Assembly (NCBI GenBank): GCA_030248225.1
Contig: JASANE010017555.1
Coordinates: 124,001 to 188,000 of the forward strand
Direction: 5' to 3'
DNA length: 64,000 bases
Origin: Trileptium ribeirensis
Lineage: Eukaryota; Nematoda; Enoplea; Enoplida; Thoracostomopsidae
The translations under genes and the position numbers were made by a program. Of this stretch, positions 1 through 12,176 are shown piece by piece; the stretch's first letter is position 1; the number at the start of each line of letters is the position of its first letter. Below the pieces are notes generated by a model, which was not told the origin of the DNA, did no database searches, and worked only from the letters and a program-made list of their open reading frames with translations.

Positions 1-1528
1 CATACATCTCTAATTTGGAAAGCAACGCCTCGTGATTAACCTTGTTAAACGCCTTTTGGAAATCGACGTAGACCACATCCAACCAATCATTTTGGTCTAC
101 TACTTTTGTGGCGAAATTTAAAAATTTGAACAGCTGTGTGGTAGTCGACCGCCTTGACATAAAACCGTGCTGAGACGAATATATCAAACCGTTTGTTATC
201 AAATAAGCTAGCAACTTACCGCGGACCAGAGTTTCAAAGACTTTGCTAGTAGAAGACGTGAGTGAGATAGGACGGTAGTTTTCACAAGAAGCCCGATCAG
301 CTTTCTTGTGGATTGGAACAACTTTGGCCAATTTCCAACTGTCAGGGAAGACACATGAGGTGATAGACATGTTGAAGACAGTAGTCAGCGGTCAACAATT
401 ATGTGCTTCGTATAAAACAAAAATTTGTTGCTGATCCGATCATGACCCGGCGAGGCATCTAGTTTAACTTTAGATAATACTGTCAACACTTCATCAGATG
501 TGAACTCCATAGATGGCAGTCTGTGGTCAGTTTTCATCTCAATGGCCGGGCGAACAAAGTTTTCTTGGTTGAAAACGGACGTGAAGTAGCTATTAGGCAG
601 TTGGCAATCTTCAGCGCTCGAGGCAGACAGAGATCCGTCACTGCGTTTCATGAGACCAATCGTGGCGCGCACTGTTTGTCTATTTACAGCATACGCATAG
701 AATGGTTTTCTATCGCGATCAATGTTCTCGGATATCTTAGATTCATAACTACGGAGCGATGCTGCAATATGGTTACTAGCTCTCTCTGACTTCTGGACAA
801 TATACGGCCCACGCTGTATCTGAATTAACCCGTTTAAAACGTCTGAATGCATTGTGTTTTCCCTACGCGAAGACCAACACATACCGTCAGCCCATACTGG
901 TTTTCTGAGCAAGGCACCTGATTTTGGATTGACAAAACGGTGAATAGCCGCCTGAAACGAGGCTTCAATGTGGATCCATACGCGAGACGCATCACCGTCT
1001 GACAGTAATGCCTCCCAATCAAAATCATCAATGAAATTGTTTATTGTTTCCGATGGAGCCTTTGTCCAGTCAAGCGGCTTTGGGCCACGGCGGCTAGAAT
1101 GAGAAATTTTTCCAGACCCACAAACAAGGCGAAACTCGACGCAATAATGATCCGACGATTTCGACGTGGGATACAGCGTTCTCATTGTCAGTAAAGACCA
1201 CATCTAGTATGTTATCACCTCGTGTACACTGCTCAACGTGCTGAGTAAGCCCTGCATCTATCACACAATCCATGAAGTTGTCATCAAAAGGCTGCCAGGC
1301 GAAGTTCACCTAGTCTATCGATGGCATATTAAAGTCCCCACAAATACAAACAAGCCAATATTTATTGGAGCTACAAAACTGCGTAATTAAAGCGTAGTTA
1401 AGCGTAATTAAAGTTATACTAGTTGAAAATAATTCGCCGCCATTACGAGATTGAACAAGAGACCATAAAGCAAAACTAAAATTCGCATGGTAAAAGTTTC
1501 GTTTTTGAGATATCGATACACGAATCAT
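1..1528 (-). mobile_element. Non-LTR retrotransposon (CR1/Jockey type), endonuclease and reverse transcriptase fragment, decayed
   Basis: On the minus strand this reads as the end of an apurinic endonuclease domain (ICGDFNMPSID near 1312-1344, then TRGDNILDVVFTD near 1190-1230), a linker, and the first part of a reverse transcriptase (KLDASPGHDRISNKFL near 415-465; NYRPISLTS near 245-270; QHGFMSRRSTTTQL near 135-175; VYVDFQKAFNKVNHEALL near 25-75). The element runs off the left window edge before the catalytic YxDD box. It is broken: a TAG interrupts the endonuclease frame at 1310-1312, a frameshift lies near 1150-1200 just before the SDH motif, and another lies between about 385 and 410. The motifs place it in the CR1/Jockey assemblage of LINEs by family knowledge; the exact clade is inferred. 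Confidence 0.9.
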
Positions 1529-1950
1529 CGTTTTAAACTACAAACGCGAAACCACCAGTTCACAAAGAGCAGAACACAAACGACACAGTTGAAAATATCC
1601 AAGAAAACCTAATATGCAAATTAGCTTCAATTGGCGAAAACAAGCAACAAAATTTCCTATCTATGGGAATTATATTCATACGTACCATTGTACCCTCCAC
1701 ATGGTACAAGGGATCGTTGTTTGGCACATTCTTCAGTTTTCTTGAACGAATGGACCATGAGAGAGACATGACGCCTCGCTGCGTGCTTATCGGCCTTCTC
1801 CGCGGCACGTTTCTTACCAAAACGTAACCGACATCTCCAATGGTGGCCAAAGGGAAAGGGGTAAAAACAGAGCGAGTTCGGAAATTGCCCAAAAAATATA
1901 AGTAAAGTCAAGAATACGGGGAAGGGAGCCACCAAAGGGGATGGATCGGT
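1529..1950 (-). other. Unassigned stretch next to the LINE fragment
   Basis: Two overlapping minus-strand frames of about 92 and 110 codons are open here (1657-1935 and 1560-1892). The 92-codon one begins with a hydrophobic segment followed by a basic, cysteine-containing tail. Neither resembles a family I recognise and they cannot both be coding. The stretch may be the 5' part of the adjacent LINE. Confidence 0.25.
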
Positions 1951-4110
1951 CTACCAGCGGTCGGAGATACCCTTTGTCACGGGAAAGTTACGCGAGTTCA
2001 CAATGGTAGACATGTCATTGTCCAGGGCAGGGATATCAAGGTTGTATCTGGATCATAACACCGTTTGCTAAAAATTAAGTTGAATTGGCCGTGTGTAGGG
2101 AGTAAATTACTTTAAACAATTGCCTGAGTGATTCAAGTGAAGCATTAGTTGTTGCTTATGTACTATTTGAATAAAACCCTTTGGGGTGTGAAAGGATTAG
2201 AGAAACCAGGAGCAAGTAAGTTTACTTGAAATAAAAGTTTAAAATTTATTTGGCTTGATTTTGTGCACTCGGCACCTTTCAGCCGTAGCGAATTTGAAAT
2301 AATTTATTTTGTGTAAGGTAAAAGTTAGATAGCGAACTCGAGTATCTGTGCTACCAGTAATTATACCCCGGTGAGTCCAAGGGACGAGCCTTGGGTAATG
2401 AAGTTTGGTATTATAAAAGCCTAAAGATTGGTTCAGTTGAACTTAAAACTAAATTTAAGTAATTTTGGTCAGCGTTGGCAAGCTCGAGTAATTGTGCCAT
2501 CCACGCTAAAGTATACCCTGGCGAGTTCGCATAACGAGCCGTGGTATTAGGTTGAGTGGAAAATAAATCTTAGAAAAAGTAGATTTTGATTGCAAGTTAG
2601 AACTTTGGATGAAATCTAAACTTTAGGAGCTGTATGGCTGCTTGTATAGAGTCTTAGAGGGTAGAAACTTTATATGAAGTTTATGTAACTAAAAAAGGAA
2701 AATAAGTATTATAATTTTATAAATGCTGACTAGGGAATGGGGTACCATCCCTAAACTACAGCGAGCTCGAGTAGCGAGTCTGTAGTATTTTGATAATTTG
2801 TGGTAAGACTTTGTATGAAATTTTGAGAGTATTTTAGTGCCCGTGTAGGCGGGTTCAGAACTTAACCTAGAACTTTTTGAAAAGTTTTATTCAGAATTAT
2901 TTACCAAATTTAATACTGCTACGGTGCGCTCGAGTAGGCCCGTGAACAGCTGAATTTAGATTGACATCGAGTAATGTTAACGAATGAAATTGGTATTTTC
3001 AATAGCAAAATATTTATTGAAAAATCTCATTAGCAAAAGACATTCGAGTAACGATCAATAGCATCTGTTAATTGGAATTTCCGTATAAATTTTGGAAGAG
3101 AAATAACTAAGAAATCTTGCATTTACTTTTAGTTTCTGCTAATAGTTTGGCAATATTAAGGGAGGAGTGAGCTGCATTAGCTCTGAAGGCATTTGTAACC
3201 GTCAGGTCCAAAGCTTATAGGTTGCATAATGATGCACTCTGGAATGTCTTAATACCACTTGAGTATTAACCAAGGAATAAAATGTATTACCTGTGTCGTG
3301 TGTAATACTAGTATGGTGTGAAGAAAAATCGCATCAGAGCGCTAGAACTACGTTTATATACAAATCGCCTAAAATAAAATAACAGTTAGTGCAATTTGCA
3401 GTATAACCCAGCAGTGTTTACGTACCACTGCCCCAGCCCTATGCGTAAGATGATAATGTCTTAGGCGTGCGCAGCACCCTTTGAAGTTAAGGGACAACAA
3501 GATCCTAGGGATAGGTTGATGCTAACGCAAGGACAATTAGCTGTGTTTTTAGAGGTGACCAGCACCGTTAGGTGAAATTAACCAGACAATTAAATACCTA
3601 GGGATCGGCTCGAGTTTGATCAACGACACAAGTTCCGCTGAAAATTTTAATACCCGTGGTTAGCTTGAAAGTTTAAGAATAAGAACTGAACAAAGTAACA
3701 ATATTAGTATCCAAGACAGTACACGTAAAACTTAACAGCCCCGGCATTATGCACCTGGGATAGGACAATAACAAATAGTAACGGCAATGAAGCACAAGTA
3801 TGCTTCTCATGTCCAGACTATGGAATGTACATGGTGGCAACAATTTTTATATTGTTTTAAAATTTTTCAGAATGGTCGTTTCGTCATAACCATGTATTAT
3901 GGGATACATGTGCCCAAGTCGCAACTTTACCTGAATAAGCTGTAGGCTTTGGGGATCTGAAAACAACTAAGAATTTTATGGATTCGTGTTAGTGGGACAA
4001 GTGACACAGGATGCCCCTAAATAGAACGTGGGTGTTGGACCATAACTGCCGAGCCCCCTAAGCGTAAAATTTCCCCGGCCTGTGCACTAGACAACCCCTA
4101 GGCGAGGCTT
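1951..4110. other. Non-coding AT-rich DNA with recurrent CTCGAGTA-containing GC-rich blocks
   Basis: No supported gene. Short GC-rich blocks recur in AT-rich DNA, several around a CTCGAGTA core (about 2337, 2483, 2768, 2932) with related words such as GCGAGTTC, ACGAGCC and TACCCTGG nearby. A weaker relative is near 3605. They look like diverged copies of one small structured unit. Confidence 0.45.
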
Positions 4111-4117
4111 GCGCGAA

Positions 4118-4140
4118 GACATAGTTCCGGTAACTATGTC
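4118..4140. repeat. Perfect 9-bp hairpin
   Basis: GACATAGTT and AACTATGTC are exact reverse complements separated by CCGGT. The hairpin lies in a locally GC-richer block. The following 97-codon + strand frame (4153-4446) and its 67-codon antisense frame resemble nothing I recognise. Confidence 0.7.
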
Positions 4141-4446
4141 CCACCCTAGAGCATGTTAACAGTGTCACAGCCTTCGACGATAGAGCAGCCCATGGTGTGG
4201 CAGCCTGGTATCCGACGGGTGGTAAAACGGTGCCGGAAAGGGAGAAAGACCAATCCCACCCAGAGGTTCCCGTTTAAGGGATGGGCTGCCCCTTTTCTGG
4301 TCTGCCATATCCCTGAACTAGGTCTTACTCTGCCTAGTAATCCCGCCACCTCGGCAGGATTCAGAAATGCAGGTAACCTCCTGCAAAGTCACTCGCGAAT
4401 TCTCAATGTGGGGTCGGATATACACGCGTTCTGGGGAACACAGTAG

Positions 4447-5454
4447 TGTGACGGTACATATCACTAAACACGAGGCCGTGCACAAACAATTTTACCGGCG
4501 TGTATATATCTGTATAAGAGAGTCCCTAAGATAACAAAAAAGTGGAAACCGGGAGCCTTGAAATTTTACAATGTAACCACTAAAAACCTATTGAACTATA
4601 CACCTATTTTAACGCGTCATTGGAAGATATTTGAAAAGCTTACAACAATTCACTCCTAAATCCGGGTACTCAAAGCAAAAATAGATAAACACAAAATCGG
4701 AAGAAGCTAATACTATTACTAAAAATAGGGCTATTGTAAAAATAATGCGTAACTAGTAATAATAAGAAACAGTGATAATAATAGTAAATGTGCAACAAAT
4801 TGACATGGAAAAGAAAAAAATAAAGACAAAACGCAAAATTCGGCAACATCGTATGTATGTAACAAAAATATAAAAACCATCAGAAAACGTCGCTGTCAGC
4901 CAACAATACAACAACGATAATAATAATAATATACCATCGGACATATTGCAATGATAATTACTCAAGCCAATATCTCACAGCGCAGTAAATTCGTAGCTAC
5001 CAAAATTTATTTAGTAACAATTATTATATTATTTATTATATATATATATAATTTTGAACAAATTTGAGGAATTTTAGGGTTGAAAATAGGGGTATTATTG
5101 GGTATCCCATAGGAGTTAGGTAGATTTCCAGTTAGGAATAGGTAGTTAAGACCCCATTGGATAGTTTGCGAAATCCTTATCATTGTATGAAGTTAGAAAA
5201 TCAAATATTAACGTATTTAATTTTGGAAGGAAAATGGTGAAAGTTGAGGGATACCAAAGGTTAAGGAAAATAGGATTGCGGGACGATTAGAATGTCCTTA
5301 ACTTAGGAAAAAGATGAAATGTAGTCCAATATTGAGGTAGAAGTTGTCCCCAACTAATGGAACCCGAATATATTCATAAATTTGATAATAAAGTGAAAAA
5401 GTTGATTTTTGAATAAAATTGACTATAATGTCAGGGTATAGAGGTAATGTATCA
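4447..5454. other. AT-rich intergenic DNA with short (TAA)n and (TA)n runs
   Basis: No gene is supported. It contains a TAA-type run near 4917-4932 and a TA run near 5038-5052, followed by purine-rich DNA. Short open frames here look like chance. Confidence 0.5.
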
Positions 5455-5950
5455 CCAAATAGAAGTATGTAAGGGGTTCACCCAGGTGAGGATAGGTGTT
5501 ACCCTACCGAGGACGATATATGATACACCCCACCGGGAGAAATTAATAATAAATCAGAGAAGAATATGTTATTTGAACCAAAAGTAAGGGAATTTATAAA
5601 TTTGTAAATTCCGACCCATGTTTAGGAAGTAATAATCCCCGAAATAGGAGTAAAATGGGGTGGTTACCCAAGGTGTGGCCGCGTGCCATTCCGGTCGGGA
5701 AGCATAACCACCACCCTTTTAGGGAAAGTTGTGAAAATGGAATTAATCTTGGTATTTGGTTGAAAATATTAAATATGTGGAATTGTACCCTATAGCTTGT
5801 AGGTTATAATTAGGGAGTCATACAACCCTAATATAGGAGAATAAGGATTCCCCATGCCCAGAATAGTAGAAAATATCTTAACAACCGAGATCATAAGAGT
5901 CACCCCTCTGGGAGAGTCACGATCTGCCCAAGGGAGGGTGATTAATTCAT
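5455..5950. repeat. Three spaced GC-rich hairpin-forming blocks
   Basis: Blocks at about 5470-5545, 5655-5720 and 5885-5945 stand out from AT-rich surroundings. The middle one has the inverted arms GGTGGTTA and TAACCACC. The last has CACCC and GGGTG arms. The first has CACCC/GGTG and a TACACCCCACCGGG segment. Spacing is about 200 bp. No coding potential is seen. Confidence 0.5.
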
Positions 5951-5992
5951 TACAATTTTAGGGATAAAGTCCAATATAGTGAAATATGGTTT

Positions 5993-6295
5993 CTAGGAAA
6001 GGAAAAATACAAGGTTGGACCTGCCCAAAAGTTGACACTCGCTTTGTCGCGAGGCCCAATTGAGATCGAAACAAACGAAAATTATATAATTATTCGGAGA
6101 GCACATCAGTTGAGTGGAGTGGCGTTTGAACGAGGACAACGAGGGTGCATTAACTACTGTCGCTGGGAGGGAGTTCCAAAGCCGCACTGTTCTGTTGGTA
6201 AAAAAGAACCTCCTGACATCTAATCGAGGAATATCGAATATCAACAGTTTATAACTTGAGGTTGTGTCCGCTGGTTCCAACAAATCCGGGGGCAA
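5993..6295 (-). pseudogene. LINE 3'-end relic (C-terminal tail of a non-LTR polymerase)
   Basis: The minus-strand frame contains LDVRRFFFTNRTVRLWNSLP followed by VVNAPSLSSFK. This RR-FF-NR-V-WNSLP-VV-APS-SFK pattern is the usual C-terminal tail of CR1/Jockey-group LINE polymerases (family knowledge). Only the tail is present, as expected for a 5'-truncated insertion. Confidence 0.8.
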
Positions 6296-7960
6296 AGAAT
6301 TTGGAAATGTTCGTCGCTACTTGACCATCGGTTATGGGGGTAGGGGTTTGATGGGGAATTTTTATGACAGCTATCGGATATTAAAATGGGACGGGATTCC
6401 GCACCAAAGATGTAGCGTTCGAGGTATGACCAGTAGTATATATGCCGGTGGAGAACTAAGTGGTCCGTGTTCTTTTTGACGTAGATTTATTCTTTTGCGG
6501 TGCTGTGAAGCGACTGAGCGATGCGTAATACTATCTCTACTCACTCCGGATTAAGCCAATTAACCACAAAAGCCGGCAAATAAAACGTTTATTCTAAATA
6601 TATAAAACACAATTAAGGCACGTTCTGTTTGTACCACCACAATTTCCGCCGGTAATTTCAGTTCTAATTTTTGCTTCCGCGCAAGCCATTCAATGCTCTA
6701 ATCGTTTGGCTCTTATTATTATTGCTATTAGCGCTAAGATTTAGGTATCGCTAAATCTATTAGCCTCTTGTGAAGTCGATGCAATCGTCCCTGGATGGCA
6801 GACAACTGCGCGATTAACTCAATACCTGAACCTACGTAAGTCTTTCGATTTAAGCTAAGTACTGATCTAATTTTAGTCGGAAGCCCCCGGATGGCTGACC
6901 ACCGAATTCACTTCGGTGATAACGATTAAGGTTTAAGTTAGCTGATAGCTGCTTTATTACAGCTCTGGTGAGTTGATGCAAGGTCTCCGAATGGCTGACC
7001 AGCTGGCTGGATATTAGGTATAGTGTTCTGGAGATTTTGGGCGTCCCAATATACTCCCCTTATTTGCCCGGTCTTCTCAAGACTAACACTACTATCTGTG
7101 AAGCAGATGCTGCCTAATCGCCGATTCTGGAATTAAAGTTTTGACTATGCCACTCCGATTCGAATAAAATACGCCCTTATTTTCGTATAATTCTCTGAGT
7201 ATCGTCTGGAAAGCCCAGCATAGGCCTTTCCTCAGAAAGCCGCAATATTCAGGAAAACCGAGTATAGGCCTTTCCGTTAAACACAGTTTCTCCGCTAATA
7301 GTTCGCAACTTCACGAAAAGTCGTCTCACAAGCGCAATTCTTTGTGCACTCGTAAATTTAAAGCCGAAAAATAACCATACAGCATTAAAACCATAAATCA
7401 GGCTCTTTCTAGCACTACTGTTCAATTTGCAATATTCCATAAATAAAACAGATAACCAACGCGATTAAATAGATAACAATAAGCACAAGCTATGTTGCCC
7501 TGAGCCGTAAAACTATCATTAAAAAAATTAACACCGAATGTATAATGAACATTGTTGAAGAGCTTTCGAGGACTGAATTCGTGAAGGCTACGTCGACTGA
7601 TCAAAATAAAATTAAAACTTCTTAACTTAACCTAGCTAATACGAAAAACAAACGTAAAATTATGTAAATTAGGTAAGTTAGGATAGGATTTTAGGAATTA
7701 AAATTTTACGAAAATAACTTATAAGATTTTTAGGGATCGTCAAACAGGTGAAAAACTGAAAACCCCAATTTTAAAGGTTTTGGCACCCGGTAGCCTAGGG
7801 AACTCCCGAAAAGAAAGGCTGCCGTTATGTTATCTATTAAAATAAACGGTTGCAAAATATGTGCATTAGTTGAATTCACATATGATTTCATACGCCCTCG
7901 TGCACTAGCTACCTAATCTTCTGCAAGCTTTGACTGCACTTTTGCTATAAGTTTTACCTC
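6296..7960. other. Non-coding; weak approximately 100-bp tandem similarity at 6770-7010
   Basis: No gene is supported. A diverged unit containing GATGCA and GGATGGCTGACCA recurs near 6780-6805, 6885-6905 and 6975-7000. A second small duplication, TATAGGCCTTTCC and CATAGGCCTTTCC, lies at about 7218-7275. The rest shows nothing recognisable. Confidence 0.4.
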
Positions 7961-8452
7961 TTAAGTCTTACCGGCAGACGACCATTCGTTGACTGTTGAA
8001 TTGACCACTTTGGACTTCTGGGTGTGATCCCAATCGAACAGGGATTGAATTGGTTTGATACGCAGTGGATAGTTATGGCGGCAAGCACCCGCAACTGTGT
8101 AATCGAATGATGCGACGTTTGGGGCTGAGATAACGCTATGCGGCAAATTGTTACACGCGTTAATAGATCGGCACGCAAAACTGTTTCTCCTGATGCCTAG
8201 TCGATGGTTAGGAATCAGAATTTTTAAATGACGTCCTCGAGTGCCGATGTTGGGTGAGAGAAGAAAAAGTTTATCAAAATCATAGTCGAAATAACCGTGC
8301 AAGATGTGGAAAATAAAAAGAAGATCGGCACGGGGACGACGCGTTTGTAGAGTTTGAAGGCCTAGGATGCGAAGTCTGGATTCGTAGTTGTGGTTTTTAA
8401 GACCATTAACAAGGCGGGTGGCGCGGCGTTGAACGCGCTCTAAAAGTTGCAT
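7961..8452 (-). pseudogene. LINE 3'-end relic (C-terminal region of a CR1/Jockey-type polymerase)
   Basis: A 163-codon minus-strand frame begins with LLERVQRRATRLVNGLKNH, then YESRLRILGLQTLQTRRPRA and DLLFIFHILHG, and ends with GIRRNSFACRSINACNNLP and VISAPNVASF. These are the standard C-terminal landmarks of CR1/Jockey-like LINE polymerases. The RT domain proper is absent upstream, so this is a 5'-truncated copy. The frame itself is intact across 490 bp, so it is younger than the relic at 5993-6295. The ATG assigned as start is internal to the original protein and has no meaning as a start. Confidence 0.88.
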
Positions 8453-11400
8453 TTCACGGATGTTAACTGGCGACCATCCCTGACAAGCATATTGCAGTTT
8501 TGATCGGACCAGAGACCGGAGAGTATCAGTTTTAATTGAAATGAAAAATTAGCTTATGCGCAGACATTATCAAGTGGAGTCAGAGCCGTCCCCTGGGGTG
8601 TACTCCCTTCACTTTAATATCGGTGCTACGGTGCTACCCCATTTTATATTTGCAACAAAACCTAAACGTGCTATCGCCAAATCAAAAGTTGAGTTGACAC
8701 CCAATATGCGTGGGTCCCACCCCGATGAAATTTTCTGGTGACCTCCGTGAGCAGAAAGATGATTCGTGCCAACAAGCTTTCCAATTTTTTTGTGTCACAA
8801 CAGTTTAGTGGTACCTGACGCTGTTTCTACTAAGTGATATGTATTTGAGATGCAGGAATCTGACTACTGTGGTTTACATGCAAATCGTAGTAGATATATT
8901 CGATGTGCCCATAACACATACATGCTTATAGAGGTTACGCGCCCTGAGAGTGCGACCCCTCTCCAATGGTCGGCTTCCTCCATAAGATAGTTGGTCCAGG
9001 CCTACTGGCACCGCCGAAATCCCATTTTTGCCAATTTTACTTCATTTTGCCAATGTTCTTCCTATTTTTACCAATTTTAAAAGGGGAAGTGGTCTAACCC
9101 ACATGATGTATACCACAACCTCGGAGAGGGAAGTTCGAAACTTCAGGGTTCGTTATGAAGAGCCCCGAGGCCCTCTACTTTTGATACGACATCCTCCCCG
9201 CCGAATACGAGGTACCCTGAGACCTTAGTATGTATGTCATACGGTATACAGCGTGTTCTATTGAATTGTGTGGTCTATACCATTGGAAAAAAACCTGCAC
9301 CTGGCAGTTATTCATATAGTAAACGCCACATTATTCAAATCTCTGCAATTCGTGGCTAAAGACCAGCTATATATGCCATTTTACAGCAACCATAAATGTA
9401 ATTTTGTTTTACAGCCTAGGATCCGTATATATATATCCGCTGAGGCTTTAAACCTTGTGCTTTAATGAACATCCTGTTTATTGATTCACAGCTCCAACTA
9501 TTGGTAATAGTTACTTGAAAAGTAACGAATGACTACAAAGTGTCTAGGATAAGTTATGTAAGGCATCCATTATATTATGTTAATCTGAAGCCGGTGCAGT
9601 AATTGTAAAGATCATGTATGAGGACGCTACGGAGTCTCATAATTGGAGAGCCTAGCCGAGGTCGGCTGGGGGGGCTGGGAGGGTAAGGTTATTTCAGCGG
9701 GGTAGTGGTGTCCGGGGGGAGGGATGGATATTCTGTAAAGGTTTTGCTAAAAAGTTTGCCTTCCCCCTGGCTATGACCTTTTTCGTCATTTTTATCCCCA
9801 TTTTTCTAATATTCACCCTATTTTCACCCAATTTTGCCAAAAATTTTTCCCCCTGAGTAATGGAGGGCTAGGGGTGGAGCGTAGCCTTAGAAGAATAGAC
9901 CAAAAGACACGGGGTGCTCCGCGGCTTTTCGTGAGGTTAGTCCCTCTCTACCGCTTCTTAGGCATGTATGGCTAAATATACTGGCAAAAAATGCAAAAAT
10001 TAAACGGATTTTACCCAAAGAAGTATTTTTTATTTATATTATATTGGTTGTTTCGTAGTCAAATTTTATATATTGATAAGTTGTGCCTGTGTCCTCTACA
10101 TATAATTATTCAGGCAGCGTGTAAATGTTGCTCATAAAATATACCACAATTATAGCGATATTTACAACTTCGATCCAGAGCAAGTGTTTTATACAATTGG
10201 TTGCTTAGCTTTTAGGGATCCCGAAATGCTCCAAACTATCTGACAATCGCTTGTTGATCGTTATAATAAAATTTTGAATTAGCGTTGTAATTGCGATTCT
10301 ACGTTTTGCTTCAAATCAATTATATTTACAGAGTCTTTAACGAAAAACACGTTTTAGTTTTTTTATCAGAGTTACAAGTATTTCTTCAACATTTGATTCT
10401 GTAGTATATCCATTGTTTTGGGAACCTTGCAGTTGACTTTAGATGGCGGCGCTTTTAATGTCAGCACTGCGGTACAGGGGCGCAGCAAGGATGGAGGTCT
10501 GATGCGGCCCCCACTTTTTGCCAAAATTACCAAAGATAGAATTTTCCCTTACGCCGCCATCTTTCCCATACAATCCCCATTTTTTAGTTGGCCCCGTGCT
10601 GAAATGAATTTAAACGTTTAGTATGATGCTCTGGCAAACGTGCTGATCTAAAACTACCAATAATTTGATAAATGTCTTGCATATTTCCGATTATTAGAAC
10701 TCCAATGAAGTTAGTTCCAAGTGTAGTCTAAATGCATTTTGACAGAAATCGTGGGATTCCCGCCATCTGTGAGCCAACAAGATATCGACTATTGTTTAGT
10801 AACATTTTCGTTATAAAGTTTACAATGGAAATTTTGTTTTATGTTATATTAAGAAATAGTTAGCTAGTACTGGTACACATAAACGCGGATGCGAACTATT
10901 TTATAAAACACTTTCGGGCGATTTGACCCTTTTGCAATAAAGAAGTGGTTATTGAAAACACTTTTTTGTCGTCAAAAGACGTTGTTCGTTTCCAGAGCTC
11001 AGCGTGCTGAAATTGGTGCGACATTTTTGTACCCGGGTTTTTCCGCCTATGCGCCGTTGTGCCTTATCCGTTGATGGTTCGTCCACGGATCGCTTAATAT
11101 ATTCGTTTACTCGTAAAATATTGAAATCTAACACAAATGTTTATAATTATTAGCCGAGCTACGTAAAGTTTAATTCCAAATCGCTCCAATGCGATAGCGT
11201 TTCTAGGAGTAAGAGATAAACTTACAGACAAGAGAAGATATACAACTGCCTTTGAATAACACAATGTCCTCGCAAACAACAATGGAAGCAGCCTGGTAAT
11301 GACAAATGCCGGCAATAACTGTTTAAAACAGAAGCTTTGTTCACGGGTTCAGCCATATGAAATCCAATTAGAGATTTTTAACCTAAACAAGAATTAAATT

Positions 11401-11662
11401 TAGCATGGCATTATAGTTTGTCCGAACAGGACCCAAGCCGATTCAGCGATTTGTCCGAGGCAAGTTGGCCCAAGGATATGATGTTACGATCCATAACTGT
11501 ATTTGTGCGCTGTGTATTGGATTGAGAAGCGCATCCTGTAAATCTCGTTACGATTGTGCGATTCCTGATCGGAGCCTTTGAAAACGAATCTGGAATTTGC
11601 GTTCCGATATCGGTCCGTCCAATATGCATTTTGCGGTCGAAGATGAAACATTGTATTGAGGT
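8453..11662. other. Intergenic DNA without a supported gene
   Basis: Only short unconvincing frames. Noted: an 11-bp inverted repeat AGATGGCGGCG / CGCCGCCATCT (about 10441 and 10553) flanking a segment with CAGGGGCGCAGCAAGG, a TIR-like word resembling the MITE ends at 11671; and GC-rich, G-rich stretches at 9650-9720 and 9850-9960 in otherwise AT-rich DNA. Confidence 0.4.
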
Positions 11663-11670
11663 GTATTTTG

Positions 11671-12176
11671 CAAGGGCGTAGCAGGAATTTTGAAAGGGGG
11701 GGTCGCGGCCCACAGTGGGTACCTAAAAGGGGGGGGTCGCGGCCCACAGTGGGTACCTAAAAGGGGGGGGGTCGCGGCCCACAGTGGGTACCTAAAAGGG
11801 GGGGGTCGCGCACAGAAATGTGAAAGCGGGGTCCAAAAGGGCAGTTTATTCAGTGATGGACATTTCTACGAGTTAACCGTGTACGAACGAAGATAGTTTT
11901 AATAAAATTGCATTTCCTATCCCGCAATAAGAATTGGTATATTAACTACGCCGTAAACAAGTAAAAAAACGCAACCGTTGCCAAAATAGCAAACTTTTAT
12001 ACCAAAATGTGAAGTTTGGTAAAAAATACGGTTGAAAGTAATTGTTTTTTAGTGGGAGAGAGGCTAGTTTTAGGAGAATTTCTGACATAATTTGCAACCA
12101 GAATCATTCAAAAAAATTGTTTGGGGTTGAACCAAAATGGGGGTCGCGACCCCCGCACCCCCTGGCTACGCCCTTG
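11671..12176. mobile_element. Candidate MITE with CAAGGGCGTAGC terminal inverted repeats
   Basis: The left end CAAGGGCGTAGC at 11671-11682 is the exact reverse complement of the right end GCTACGCCCTTG at 12165-12176. Both ends are followed inward by a G-rich tract and GGTCGCG(G/A)CCC. No transposase is encoded, so it would be non-autonomous. CAGGGGCGTAGC-like ends are widespread on hAT-type elements (family knowledge), but I could not find a matching 8-bp target duplication, so the superfamily is uncertain. Confidence 0.6.
11690..11812. repeat. Approximately 37-bp minisatellite inside the MITE, about 3.5 copies
   Basis: A unit containing GGTCGCGGCCCACAGTGGG and TACCTAAAAGGGG repeats almost perfectly. 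The G-run changes by one or two bases between copies. Any protein read through it is a by-product. Confidence 0.9.

Noticed and set aside
9028..9465. Two + frames of about 65 codons
   Set aside because: No recognisable features and typical length for chance frames in this composition.
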